NCBI RefSeq assembly: GCF_014204325.1
Contig: NZ_JACHKT010000021.1
Coordinates: 1 to 64,000 of the forward strand
Length of the DNA: 64,000 nucleotides
Reading direction: 5' to 3'
Origin: Arcicella rosea
GTDB taxonomy: Bacteria; Bacteroidota; Bacteroidia; Cytophagales; Spirosomataceae
Every line of letters begins with the position of its first letter. The stretch's first letter is position 1. The notes beneath the pieces were generated by a model that was not told the origin of the DNA, ran no database searches, and saw only the letters and a program-made list of their open reading frames with translations. The translations under genes were made by a program, and so were the position numbers. Below, in pieces: positions 27,073 to 37,200 of this stretch.

Positions 27073-29151
27073 ATGAAAAAGTTATTTTTTAGTTTATTTA
27101 TTTTACTTGTTTGTTCAGTAACAATTTCTGCACAAAAAGTTACACCTGCCAAATGGTCTTGGGCTTTATCAAAAGCAAATCCTATTGTTGGAGAAACGGT
27201 TGACATCGTTTTTACCGTCAATATCCAAGATGATTGGTATTTGTATTCTTCAGATTTTAGTGAAGATTTAGGTCCAACCGTTACGACGATTAAATTAAAG
27301 TCGAATGATACTTATGAGGCTGTTGGAGGCTTGAAAGCTATTAATCCATCAAAGAAATTCGATAAAGAAATCTGGAATGGTGAATATACTTACTTCAAAC
27401 ACAAAGCAACATTTCGCCAAAGTGTCAAGGTTTTGAAAGAGAAATTTCTGATTGAAGGTGCTTACGATAGCCAGTCGTGTTCAGATGTTTCAGGTCAATG
27501 TGTTCCTGTAAAAGGTACTTTCTCTTTAGTTGGAGCTGAAAAAAAAAACAGCAATGAAATTGAAGAAAAGGTAGTAAAGCCAACAGAAACCACAGTTGTT
27601 TCGCCAGTTATTAATAAAGATACCGTTTTAGCGAAAACAGATTCTGTCACCCAAACAGACAAATTGACTTCTGCAAAAACAGAAGCACCAATTGAAACAA
27701 CCGTTGAAGAAACGCCTGTAGCACAAGAATCACTTTTTACTTTTTTCTGGGTAGCTTTTGGAGCAGGTTTATTGGCATTATTAACACCATGTGTGTATCC
27801 GCTTATTCCGATGACGGTAAGTTTTTTCACGAAACAAAAAGGTGGTAGAAAATTAGCATTCCTTTATGGCTTTTCTATTGTAGCGATTTATGTTTTATTC
27901 GGTACATTAATAGCAGCATTGGCTGGGCCTGGTTTTGCGAATTGGCTAAGTACTCATTGGATTCCTAATATGCTGTTTTTTGTCATTTTTGTTTTCTTCG
28001 GAATTTCATTTTTGGGTTGGTTTGAAATTGTTTTACCTTCCAATTTTGTCAATAAAATAGATGCTCAGTCGGATAGAGGTGGAATCATCGGAGTTTTCTT
28101 CATGGCATTTACTTTGGTTTTAGTTTCTTTCTCTTGTACTGGTCCAGTGGCTGGTTCAATTTTGATTGCTTCTGCCCAAGGCGAAATCATTAAGCCTATT
28201 ATTGGTATGTTGGGCTTTTCATTAGCTTTCGCAATTCCATTTACTTTGTTTGCTATTTTTCCACAATGGTTGAAAAACTTGCCAAAATCTGGTGGCTGGA
28301 TGAATTCAGTAAAAGTAATTTTAGGCTTTTTAGAATTGGCTTTAGCACTTAAATTTTTAAGTACAGCCGACCAAGTATATCACTGGGGAATTTTAGATAG
28401 AGAAGTTTATTTGGCTTTATGGATTGTGATTTTCGCTTTGATTGGTTTCTATTTATTAGGAAAAATCCAGTTACCTCATGACGATAAAACTGATAAAGTA
28501 AGCGTACCAAAAATGTTAATGGCAATTTTGGTTTTTGCTTTTGTGGTTTACATGATTCCCGGAATGTTTGGTGCACCTCTAAAAGCTTTGGCTGGTTGGT
28601 TGCCTCCACTTACTACGCAAGATTTTGTTTCGTCAGGTTCTTCCGTGAAATCTGAAGGTGATGCAAATTTCCCTAAGCCGAAATACAGCGAATTCCTTAC
28701 TTTGCCACACGGGCTTCAAGGCTTTTTTGATTATGAAGAAGCTGTAGCATATTCTAAAAAAGTAAATAAACCAATTTTTATAGATTTTACAGGTCACGGT
28801 TGTGTGAATTGTAGAAAGATGGAAGAAAACGTTTGGTCGGATCCAGCAGTGTTAAAACGTTTGAAAGAAGATTATGTAGTGGTGGCTTTGTATGTGGATG
28901 ACAAAACGGAATTACCCAAAGAAAAATGGTACACTTCTAAAGATGATGGACAAGAGAAAACTTCAATGGGCGACCAGAATTTAGATTTTCAAATTGTAAG
29001 ATTTAACGGAAATGCACAGCCATATTATTGTTTGGTAAATCCAAATGATGAAAAAGGTACTTTGGCTGCTCCCAAAGCGTTTGATTCAAACGTTGAAACC
29101 TTTGTGAAATTTTTGGATGAAGGAAAAGCGAAGTATGCTGAGAAGCAATAA
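27073..29151 (+). CDS. dsbD: Thiol:disulfide interchange protein DsbD
   Basis: 692 residues. Signal peptide, N-terminal DsbD-alpha domain (about 20-150) with the Cys pair in DSQSCSDVSGQCVPVKG, a Thr/Glu-rich linker, about eight membrane segments with the redox Cys in TPCVYPLIPMTVSFF and SFSCTGPVAGS, and a C-terminal thioredoxin domain with HGCVNCRKMEENVW. It carries electrons from cytosolic thioredoxin to periplasmic disulfide reductases. A TAAATTTG box is at 26955-26962. The only visible terminator is the hairpin of the repeat element that starts 19 bp after the stop. Confidence 0.94.
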   Translation: MKKLFFSLFILLVCSVTISAQKVTPAKWSWALSKANPIVGETVDIVFTVNIQDDWYLYSSDFSEDLGPTVTTIKLKSNDTYEAVGGLKAINPSKKFDKEIWNGEYTYFKHKATFRQSVKVLKEKFLIEGAYDSQSCSDVSGQCVPVKGTFSLVGAEKKNSNEIEEKVVKPTETTVVSPVINKDTVLAKTDSVTQTDKLTSAKTEAPIETTVEETPVAQESLFTFFWVAFGAGLLALLTPCVYPLIPMTVSFFTKQKGGRKLAFLYGFSIVAIYVLFGTLIAALAGPGFANWLSTHWIPNMLFFVIFVFFGISFLGWFEIVLPSNFVNKIDAQSDRGGIIGVFFMAFTLVLVSFSCTGPVAGSILIASAQGEIIKPIIGMLGFSLAFAIPFTLFAIFPQWLKNLPKSGGWMNSVKVILGFLELALALKFLSTADQVYHWGILDREVYLALWIVIFALIGFYLLGKIQLPHDDKTDKVSVPKMLMAILVFAFVVYMIPGMFGAPLKALAGWLPPLTTQDFVSSGSSVKSEGDANFPKPKYSEFLTLPHGLQGFFDYEEAVAYSKKVNKPIFIDFTGHGCVNCRKMEENVWSDPAVLKRLKEDYVVVALYVDDKTELPKEKWYTSKDDGQEKTSMGDQNLDFQIVRFNGNAQPYYCLVNPNDEKGTLAAPKAFDSNVETFVKFLDEGKAKYAEKQ

Positions 29152-29169
29152 ATTTTAAGGAAATTCAAG

Positions 29170-29411
29170 ATGAGTCATCACGAATTTTGAAATAAAAAAG
29201 CGGTCGGAAAACTAATTTCGACCGCTTTTTTATGATTGATGAACAACGAATTCCTACTGTTTGAGCGGTAGCGAGTTTAGGAATTCTTGAATTTCTTTTG
29301 TTACTTTTCTTGTTTCAAGACAAGAAAAGTAAGGACTGACAATAATAAGTAGAAAACCTCTCAAATTGTCTCCAAAACGCACAATGTTAGGAAAAGTTCG
29401 GGATGACTCAT
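29170..29411 (+). mobile_element. MITE-like element, complete copy A, carrying a terminator
   Basis: About 242 bp bounded by imperfect inverted repeats: ATGAGTCATCACGAATTTT at 29170-29188 and AAAAGTTCGGGATGACTCAT at 29392-29411. Inside, in order: terminator hairpin (29194-29231), the phrase TGATTGATGAACAACGAATTCC, TTTGAGCGGTAGCGAGTTTAG, and a palindrome TTACTTTTCTTG / CAAGAAAAGTAA (29301-29332). The same order, inverted, occurs at 51062-51332, and the core alone at 50041-50145. It has no ORF. It fills the whole gap between dsbD and ydcF; the ydcF stop codon lies just beyond the right end. Confidence 0.8.
29194..29231. terminator. Element-borne terminator after dsbD
   Basis: AAAAAAGCGGTCGGAAA and TTTCGACCGCTTTTTT form a strong stem with a short loop and flanking A and T runs, 43 nt after the dsbD stop. 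It should work in both directions. It is part of the repeat element. Confidence 0.9.
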
Positions 29412-29413
29412 GT

Positions 29414-29899
29414 TTATGGTAAAAACCTCAAGCGATTCAAGGCTTGTTGTTCAAGTCTGACTAACCTTTCCATTTCTTCCTCATACAAATTTGATTTTAC
29501 TTCTAAGAAAATGAAGAATTGATAATCGGAATACTTTTGGAAAGTAAAACGGATTCTTTCTACTTGAAAATCCGAAGTAATAACAGCAACCATGTCTGGC
29601 TCGTAACGATTGATAATTCTTTGGCAAAGTTGTATATCATCCATCAGATTTTCGCCAAGAGCAAACTCCACAAAACGATTATGTGCAATACCTTCTTCTA
29701 CTAAAAAATTCTGTAAATATTGTGCGTGTGGATATTCTGAAGTATTGAAATGACTACCAAAACCGCCCGTACAAAGCACATGAAATTCAGGATTATTTTT
29801 CAGGAATTTTAAAGCACCTAATGCTCTGTCAATCGCAATCGGAGAAAGATTGCCATCGAAAGTATTAGAGTCCGCCATCACAATCAGTAATCCATTCAT
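29414..29899 (-). CDS. YdcF/SanA-like (DUF218) protein, soluble
   Basis: 161 residues. DUF218 pattern: GLLIVMADSNTFDG, AIDRALGALKFLKNNPEFHVLCTGG, ENLMDDIQLCQRIINRY and VAVITSDFQVERIRFTFQK. No signal peptide or membrane segment, unlike ElyC/SanA, so it resembles the short cytosolic YdcF group, which binds a nucleotide-like ligand; function unknown. Its stop codon abuts the right end of repeat element A. Confidence 0.85.
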   Translation of the reverse strand: MNGLLIVMADSNTFDGNLSPIAIDRALGALKFLKNNPEFHVLCTGGFGSHFNTSEYPHAQYLQNFLVEEGIAHNRFVEFALGENLMDDIQLCQRIINRYEPDMVAVITSDFQVERIRFTFQKYSDYQFFIFLEVKSNLYEEEMERLVRLEQQALNRLRFLP

Positions 29900-30045
29900 T
29901 TTAAAATGCTATTTAATAGTTTATTATTCTTATTTGATAGAAGTACTCAACAAAGATAAGCCTAGAATCTGCAAATAGTTTTTTCCTTTGAAAAGGAATT
30001 TATGCAAAAAGTTTAACTTTGTGGTTCAAAAAACTGTCAAACCTT

Positions 30046-30567
30046 ATGAATCTTACCCTTTCTCAAGATGCTGATAAGGCATCTATCTTTGAACAAATTG
30101 CTGCTGCTTTGGCAGAGGAAAATTTTACTGTTGTAAAGCAAGACCAAACTCGCCCTTGGGGAGGTTTCTTCGTGATTGATGAAGCACAAGCACCAGCTTT
30201 TGCAGCGAAGTATTTTCCACATTTGGAAATGTCTGAAATTCAAATTACTAATAAGCTGTCACCGAAAATTTTGGTTGTTGCCCCTGAAAAACGTTTGTCT
30301 TGGCAATATCATTTCCGTCGTGCTGAAATCTGGAAAGTAATTGCAGGTACAACTGTCGGCGTAAAAATTAGTGATACCGACGAAGAATCAGAAGAAGTAA
30401 AAGTACTGGAATCTGGAAGTTTTATTCAAATGGATACTGGCGAACGCCACCGTTTAATTGGTTTATCTGGTTGGGGAATCGTTGCTGAAATTTGGCAACA
30501 TACTGATCCTGAAAAACCATCTGATGAAGACGATATCGTTAGATTACAAGATGATTTTGGAAGATAA
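30046..30567 (+). CDS. Cupin, type II phosphomannose-isomerase-like
   Basis: 173 residues from the ATG at 30046. One cupin barrel with the layout of the C-terminal part of ManC/type II PMI: RPWGGFFVID, LSPKILVVAPEKRLSWQYHFRRAEIWKVIAG (metal-site region with His and Glu) and SGSFIQMDTGERHRLIGLSGWGIVAEIWQH. This could act in sugar-phosphate isomerisation; similar proteins in Bacteroidota have been named 'phosphoheptose isomerase', which I doubt from the fold. Single gene, followed by a long hairpin. Confidence 0.8.
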   Translation: MNLTLSQDADKASIFEQIAAALAEENFTVVKQDQTRPWGGFFVIDEAQAPAFAAKYFPHLEMSEIQITNKLSPKILVVAPEKRLSWQYHFRRAEIWKVIAGTTVGVKISDTDEESEEVKVLESGSFIQMDTGERHRLIGLSGWGIVAEIWQHTDPEKPSDEDDIVRLQDDFGR

Positions 30568-30625
30568 TTCCAACTATTTTTTATAAATGTACGTCTCTGG
30601 TTTAGCAAAGTATAAATCAACAAGT

Positions 30626-30667
30626 AAAAAGACTGTCAAAAACATCGTGTTTCTGGCAGTCTTTTTT
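30626..30667 (+). terminator. Terminator after the cupin gene
   Basis: Long stem AAAAAGACTGTCAAAAACA / TGTTTCTGGCAGTCTTTTT (few mismatches) around a 3-nt loop, followed by Ts, 58 bp after the stop. Confidence 0.88.
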
Positions 30668-30932
30668 GTGTTATATCCCCTAAAAAAAGAAGGCAGGTTA
30701 TGATAAAGTGGGTATATTTTTTAAGAATGAAATGTGAAAAATGATTTTTTAGAAAAAATATTGAGATTCAGGATAAAGAGGGATATAAAAAAAATACAAA
30801 TTGTTTTTAAGAGATTAAAGTTCATTGCGTAACAATTATTTAACATAACCTACACATATTAAATATCTAATGTGTCTTTGATGTTGTATCCGTTTATCCT
30901 AGTCATTCACCTTTTCTAAAAAAAATCATAAA

Positions 30933-30998
30933 AAACTTTAGAAACATTAAAAGTTTCCATAGCTTTGCAATAAGAAACTTTTAATGTTTCTAAAGTTT
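30933..30998. promoter_or_regulatory. Palindromic promoter/operator of tetR-tolC-RND locus
   Basis: Two perfect 25-bp inverted arms (30933-30957 and 30974-30998; inner ends AAAAGTTTC and GAAACTTTT) flank a 16-bp spacer. The spacer starts with the Bacteroidota -7 box TAGCTTTG (30960-30967), so transcription would begin at the inner edge of the right arm, about 47 nt before the TTG start of tetR. Each arm also repeats the word GAAAC/GTTTC. This is the expected site for autorepression by the TetR protein at 31021, perhaps by two dimers. Confidence 0.8.
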
Positions 30999-31020
30999 CC
31001 GTACCAAATTTTTATATCAA

Positions 31021-31623
31021 TTGGAAATTAAAGAAAGAATCATCAAAAAGTCTAAAGAACTTTTTTTCCGTTACGGGGTGAAGTCCGTTACGATGGATGA
31101 TATTGCAAACGAATTGGGAATCTCCAAAAAAACGATTTATCTACATTTTGAAGACAAAGATGATATTGTGTATCAATTGTTTCTAGGTGAAATGGTAGAA
31201 GATAAATGTGAATGGGACGATTTGTACAATACTTCTAGCAATGTCATTGAACGAATGGTGAAATCAATGGAGTTAATCAAGCAGGCATTTTCGGAGGTAA
31301 ATCCAACAACATTGTTTGACATCAAGAAGTATCATCCTAGAGCATGGAATATATTTCAGGAACATAAACAACGCTTTATTTTAGAAAACCTTAAAAAAGA
31401 CTTAGTTGAAGGAATTGAGCAAGGTTATTTTAGGAGTGAAATCAAAATAGATATTCTTGCCAAAATGAGATTAGAACAAATTGAAATGGGTTTTGATCCT
31501 CATATTTTTTCCATTACACAACATACGCTAGTAGAAGTACAATTAGAACTTTTAGACCATTTTATTCGAGGTGTTTTAACGAATAAAGGAACACAAATTT
31601 ATAATGAATACCAACCCAAGTAA
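31021..31623 (+). CDS. TetR/AcrR family regulator of the second RND locus
   Basis: 200 residues starting at TTG 31021; no in-frame ATG lies between it and the upstream stop codon at 30991, and the next ATG falls inside the HTH. HTH: VTMDDIANELGISKKTIYLHFEDKDDIV near residues 24-50. The C-terminal half is a helical ligand domain. First gene of a tetR-tolC-adaptor-pump operon, 7 bp before the tolC ATG. The weak TTG start would keep the repressor level low. Most likely represses the palindromic promoter upstream. Confidence 0.93.
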   Translation: MEIKERIIKKSKELFFRYGVKSVTMDDIANELGISKKTIYLHFEDKDDIVYQLFLGEMVEDKCEWDDLYNTSSNVIERMVKSMELIKQAFSEVNPTTLFDIKKYHPRAWNIFQEHKQRFILENLKKDLVEGIEQGYFRSEIKIDILAKMRLEQIEMGFDPHIFSITQHTLVEVQLELLDHFIRGVLTNKGTQIYNEYQPK

Positions 31624-31630
31624 ACTTCCA

Positions 31631-32989
31631 ATGAGAAAACTTCTAAGAGGTAATTTGCTGTTATTTAGCATTTTAATTACTTCACAAATCGTAAAAGCCC
31701 AGCAAAGCTACTCTCTTCGTGAAGCGGTAGATTATGCTGTTAAAAATCATATCTCTATCAAAAATGCTCAAATTGATATTTTAAGTGCTGAGGCACGAGT
31801 GAGCGAGTTAAAAGGTATTGGCTTACCTCAACTGAATGGTAATTTTGGTTATACCAACAACTTAATCATTCAGAAAGTATTTGTTCCAGCTAAAACATTA
31901 GACCCTACTAATCCAAATCTCACTGATAATGATGTTACCCCACTTGCCTTTGCTGTTAAAAATAATGCACAAGCAGGTGTAAACCTTAGCCAAATTTTAT
32001 TTGATGGGTCGTACTTACTTGGTCTTAAGGCTGCAGATGTATATAAAGAATTATCTAAAAAAACATTAGTACAAACGAAGCAACAAGCCGCAGAGAATGT
32101 AACGAAAGCTTATTATATCATTTTGGTAAACGAAGAGAGAATTAAATTGCTTGATTTAAATATAGGCCGTTTAGATTCTTTATTGAGAGATACTAGAGCA
32201 TTGAATATACAAGGGTTTGCAGAAAAAATAGATGTGCAACGCCTTGAGGTTCAGATGAATAATTTGAAAATTGAAGCAAAGAATGTACAGCGTTTACAAG
32301 ATTTAAGCTACCACTTATTGAAATTTCAAATGGGTAAGATGATAACTGAAACCATTACGTTAACGGATAAATTGGCTGATATCAACATTACTGAAGTATT
32401 GCCAGAAACACAGCAGGACTTTAAGTATGCTAATCGTATAGAATATTCTATTTTAGAAACACAGAATCGTTTGGCTGAACTTGATTTAAAAAATCAAAAG
32501 GTTGGTTATTTACCAAGAGTAATGCTAACTAGTGGCTACAGTTATTCTGCAGGTCGTCCTTCTTTTACAGACTTGGTTACTAAACCTTGGTTCAATGCGG
32601 CATCACTTGGTTTATCGATACAGATACCTATTTTCGATGGTTTTCAGAAAAAATACAAAATTGTACAATCTCAAAACAGTTTGCAAAAAGTAAAAAACAG
32701 TTTTGAATTATTAGAAAAATCAATCGATTTACAAGTAACACAAAGCCACATTACTTTAAAGAATGCTTATGAAACCCTTGAAGAGCAAAAAGCTAATATG
32801 GAATTGGCGAAGGAAGTAGTAAGAGTTTCTAAAATTAAATACCAACAAGGTGTAGGTTCAAACTTGGAAGTAGTAAATGCTGAAATTGCTTATAAAGAAG
32901 CTCAGACCAACTACTTTACAACATTTTACAATGCTTTAGTAGCTAAAGTGGATTTAGATAAAGCTCTTGGTCGTCTTTACAGTGAATAA
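31631..32989 (+). CDS. TolC family outer-membrane channel (second RND locus)
   Basis: 452 residues from the ATG at 31631, which gives a good signal peptide (MRKLLRGNLLLFSILITSQIVKA); an ATG at 31604 overlaps tetR and adds nine polar residues. TolC pattern: SLREAVDYAVKNHISIKNAQIDILSAEARV, LFDGSYLLGLKAADVYKELSKK, and in the second repeat GVGSNLEVVNAEIAYKEAQTNYF. Works with the adaptor and pump that follow at 57 and 52 bp spacing. Confidence 0.93.
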   Translation: MRKLLRGNLLLFSILITSQIVKAQQSYSLREAVDYAVKNHISIKNAQIDILSAEARVSELKGIGLPQLNGNFGYTNNLIIQKVFVPAKTLDPTNPNLTDNDVTPLAFAVKNNAQAGVNLSQILFDGSYLLGLKAADVYKELSKKTLVQTKQQAAENVTKAYYIILVNEERIKLLDLNIGRLDSLLRDTRALNIQGFAEKIDVQRLEVQMNNLKIEAKNVQRLQDLSYHLLKFQMGKMITETITLTDKLADINITEVLPETQQDFKYANRIEYSILETQNRLAELDLKNQKVGYLPRVMLTSGYSYSAGRPSFTDLVTKPWFNAASLGLSIQIPIFDGFQKKYKIVQSQNSLQKVKNSFELLEKSIDLQVTQSHITLKNAYETLEEQKANMELAKEVVRVSKIKYQQGVGSNLEVVNAEIAYKEAQTNYFTTFYNALVAKVDLDKALGRLYSE

Positions 32990-33046
32990 ATTCAAATAAA
33001 ACATTAATTAATTTAGATTATAAAAGAAATTTACCCTCATATCAAC

Positions 33047-34210
33047 ATGAAATCTTTATTGAACAAACCAAATACCTCTAAGCTCGCTGGGCTTCAATTA
33101 TTATTGGTGGGGAGTATGTTAACAAGTACTTTATTCTTAACGTCTTGTAGCAAACCAGTTGATAAAAAAGCTGAATTGGCTACCTTGAAAGCTGAACAAA
33201 AAGAACTAGATGTTAAAATCAAAGCCCTTGAAAAAGAAGTAGGTTTAAGTTCAGAAAAAACCGAAGCTAAAGTAATCACTGTGGCTGTAACGCCAATCCA
33301 AGCAGAAAGCTTCAAACATTTTGTAGAGGTACAAGGGGTGGTTACTTCAAAAAATATTCTTCAAGTTACACCACAAATGGCTGGTGCAATTACAAGTTTA
33401 TTGATTGCGGAAGGTCAATCTGTGAAAAAAGGACAATTGGTTGCAACGATTGATAATAATGTACTGAAAGAATCTTTGGCTGAAATTAAGCATCAGCTAG
33501 AATTGGCAGTTACTTTATACAATAAGCAAAAAACACTTTGGGATCAACAAATTGGTACGGAAGTTCAATACCTTCAAGCAAAAGCGAATAAGGAATCTTT
33601 GGAGAAGCGTATCGTAACGATGGATGCACAATTGGCAATGAGCAAAGTATATGCACCTATTTCTGGAACGGTTGAAAAAGTTCTTTTGAAAGCAGGAGAA
33701 GTTGGTTCTCCAGGTGTGGCTATTGCTCAGATTGTTAATGTAGGTGACTTGAAAATTACGGCTAAAATTGCAGATACTTATGTAGGTTCTGTAAAACAAG
33801 GTGCTGGAATGACGGTGAAATTTCCTGACATTAATAAAGAGTTAAAAACAAGAATTTCAGTGGTAAATGCTCTGGTTGATCCTATTACTAGAACATTTGG
33901 TATTGAAGCTAACATCCCGAATTTAGGAGGAAATTTAAAACCAAACCAAGTAGCGATTGTAAATATTAACGATTTAACAAAAGCGAACTCATTGGTTGTG
34001 AATCAAAGCATTATTCAAAAAACAGAATTGGGCGATATCGTATATGTGGCAGTAACTGAAAACGGTAAGAAAATAGCACGTAGTAAAGTTGTTAAAACAG
34101 GTATTTCTTACAATGGGAATATTGAAATTTTAGAAGGGCTTACTGCGGGTGATTTGGTAATTACACAAGGTTATCAGGAATTAGTTGATGGTACTCCTGT
34201 GGCTTATTAA
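33047..34210 (+). CDS. RND periplasmic adaptor, lipoprotein (second locus)
   Basis: 387 residues. Lipobox LTSC in LFLTSCSKP after a long signal. A heptad-rich stretch right after it (about 40-65, KAELATLKAEQKELDVKIKALEKEV) is a coiled coil, then lipoyl half (SLLIAEGQSVKKGQLVATID), hairpin, second lipoyl half (VYAPISGTVEKVLLKAGEVGSPG), beta-barrel and membrane-proximal domain ending GYQELVDGTPVAY. A typical Bacteroidota adaptor with an extra N-terminal coiled coil. Confidence 0.93.
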   Translation: MKSLLNKPNTSKLAGLQLLLVGSMLTSTLFLTSCSKPVDKKAELATLKAEQKELDVKIKALEKEVGLSSEKTEAKVITVAVTPIQAESFKHFVEVQGVVTSKNILQVTPQMAGAITSLLIAEGQSVKKGQLVATIDNNVLKESLAEIKHQLELAVTLYNKQKTLWDQQIGTEVQYLQAKANKESLEKRIVTMDAQLAMSKVYAPISGTVEKVLLKAGEVGSPGVAIAQIVNVGDLKITAKIADTYVGSVKQGAGMTVKFPDINKELKTRISVVNALVDPITRTFGIEANIPNLGGNLKPNQVAIVNINDLTKANSLVVNQSIIQKTELGDIVYVAVTENGKKIARSKVVKTGISYNGNIEILEGLTAGDLVITQGYQELVDGTPVAY

Positions 34211-34262
34211 CAATCAATATTGTCTGAACCACCATTAAAAATACTATCACTCAACGTTTATC

Positions 34263-37200
34263 ATGAAAGAGCAAGAAGAAAACGAAGCCCTCACCAACGA
34301 GAAACACGGTGCAGGAGCTATATATAACATGATTGGTTGGTTGGCAACTAATCAAAAAACGGTGTATTTATTCACCGCAGTGTTGTTCGTTGTCGGTATA
34401 GTGATTTATAATATTTTACCGAAAGAACAATTCCCTGATATTAAAGTACCGCAAATTTATGTGCAAACAATTTATGCAGGTACAACGCCTGGGGATATTG
34501 AAAATACCATCACCAAACCGATTGAAAAGCAGATCAAGACGATTGCGGGAGTAAAAAAAGTAAAGTCTAACTCATTACAAGATTTCTCGATTATTCTAGT
34601 AGAATTCAATCCTGATGTGAAAGTAGATGACGCTTTAAGAAAAGTAAAAGATAAAGTTGATATTGTAGAATTACCAAAAGATTTAACAAAAAAGCCTGTT
34701 GTTCAGGATGTTAACTTTTCGGAATTCCCAATTATGAACATCAACTTGGCTGGAAACTTTCCATTGTCGAAGTTGAAAGATTTTGCTGAAGATTTACAAG
34801 ATGAGATTGAAGGTTTACCAGAAATTACTCGTGTAGATATTGTTGGTGCGTTAACTCGTGAAATCCAGATTAACCTTGATTTATATAAAACGCAATCTGC
34901 GGGACTTACTTTTAGTGATGTTCAGATGGCGATTCAGGGTGAAAATGTTAACATTTCTGGGGGTGAACTTAGTGTAGAGGGTGTTCGTAGAACAATAAGA
35001 GTAAAAGGTGAATTTAAGTCGATGGAGCAAATCCAAAACATTCGTCTTCGCTCTTCTTTGGGTGCTACAGTACGTTTGGGCGATGTTGCCGAAGTAATCG
35101 ACAGTAGTGAAGAACAACAAGATTTCGCTCGTTTGAACAACAAAAAAGTTGTTACATTGAACGTCATCAAACGTGGTGGAGCCAACTTGATTGCTGCTTC
35201 TGAAAAAATAGAAGAAATTATTGCGGAAGCAAAAGAAAGTCGTTTGCCACAAGGTTTAGAAGTAAAAATCACAGCCGATTCATCAGAAAGAACAAAAGGC
35301 GACATCAATGATTTGATTAATACCGTAATTCTAGGTTTTATCTTCGTGGTATTGGTTTTGATGTTCTTCATGGGTGTTCGTGATGCTATTTTCGTAGGTT
35401 TATCAGTTCCATTATCAGCATTATTAGCCTTTATTCCATTGTATTTCATGGGCTTTACTTTGAATACAATCGTACTTTTTGCCTTCTTACTCGGCTTAGG
35501 GATTGTTGTGGATGATGCTATCGTAGTTATCGAAAACTCGCACCGTATTTTCAACCGTTATCGTCATATTTCAATTGTTGATGCGGTGAAATTAGCGGCT
35601 TCTGAAGTATTTATTCCTGTATTATCAGGAACAACTACAACGATTATGCCTTTTGTACCTTTACTTTTTTGGCCAGGTATCGTTGGTGAATTCATGAAAT
35701 TCTTACCAATTACGTTGATATGTACTTTGATTGCTTCTTTGATTGTTGCTTATGTGATGAACCCTGTTTTTGCAGTTTCATTCATGGTACGTCATGACGA
35801 AAACGAACATGTTGATACAAGTGTAGCATCCTTGAAAAAGCCTTTAATTATATTGGGTGTTTGTGCATTGTTGGGTTATTTTGTAAATGTTGGTTTGGGT
35901 AATTTCTTTGTGTTAATTATTCTTTTATATGCTTTCAACCACTTTATCCTTACGCCAAAAATCATTATTCCATTCCAAGAAAAATCATTACCTGCTTTCA
36001 AGAATAATTATCAGAAATTAATTTCTTGGGTAATTACAGGTTATCGTCCAGTATTTGCGGTAATTGGTATGGTTGTTTTGTTGATTTTCACTTTTGTGTT
36101 GATGGGAATTGTACAACCTAAAGTGATTTTCTTCCCAAGCGGCGATCCTGATTATGTTTATATCTACAACAACATGCCAATTGGTACTGATGCTAGAGTA
36201 ACAGATTCGGTCACTAAAGTAATTGAGAAAAAGGTTTTTGAAGTATTGAAAAAAGAAAATGCTGAAGGAATTGTTAACTCTGTGATTTCAAATGTTGGTA
36301 AAAATGCTGGTGATCCTACCAATCCAGACAGAGCCCCAACGCCACATAAATCTAAAGTTACGGTTGCTTTTGTGAGTAAAATTAACCGTGGAGGAATTTC
36401 TTCAGAAGTAATTTTAGATAAAGTACGTAAAGAAATTAAAGCTTTGCCTTTGCCGGGTTCAGTAATTTCGGTTGACAGAGAAAACAATGGCCCGCCAACG
36501 GGTGCACCAATTGCCATTGAAATTGCAGGTGATGATTTCAACGAATTGGTGAAATTAGAAAAACAAGTTCGTCTTGCCATTGATAAATCTGGTATCAAAG
36601 GAATTGAAGAACTAAAATCTGATTTAATTATCAATAAGCCTGAAATTATTATTGATGTTGACAAAGAAAAAGCACAACGTGAAGGTATATCGTCTGCACA
36701 GGTAGCAATGGCAGTTCGTACAGCCTTGTTTGGTACAGAAATTTCTAAATACAGAGATGATAAAGATGAGTATCCAATTCAATTAAGAATCAAATCTGAA
36801 GACAGAAATCAGATTGAAAAATTATTGAGCTTGAATATTACTTATAGAGATATGGTAATGGGCGGACAGCTTCGTCAAGTACCGTTGAATTCTATTGCTA
36901 ATATTTCATATTCAACATCATATAGCCAGATTAACCGTAAGAATCAAGAACGTGTGGTTACTTTGAGTTCAAACGTTGTTCAAGGATATAATGCCAATGA
37001 AATTGTAGCTGAAATTCAGACTTTAATTGATGATATGGAAGTAAAGAGTGGTTATACGCTTCGTATGGGTGGTGAGCAAGAAGACCAAAAAGAAACAGGT
37101 GATTTCTTGGCTGGAGCACTCATCGCAGCAGTATTATTGATTTTCTTGGTATTAGTAATGCAGTTCAACTCTATCTCGAAACCAATTATCATTTTTGTTA

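Larger units (their letters stand above)
30568..31020. other. 453-bp gap: terminator, then control region of second RND locus
   Basis: Contains the cupin terminator, an AT-rich stretch with spaced TATATCCC (about 30673) and GGGATATA (about 30780) inverted words, and the large palindromic promoter at 30933-30998. No ORF. Confidence 0.6.

Noticed and set aside
34934-35554. 206-codon minus-strand frame inside the second RND pump
   Set aside because: Antisense shadow of conserved RND sequence; no recognisable domain, low-complexity Ser/Thr/Lys content.
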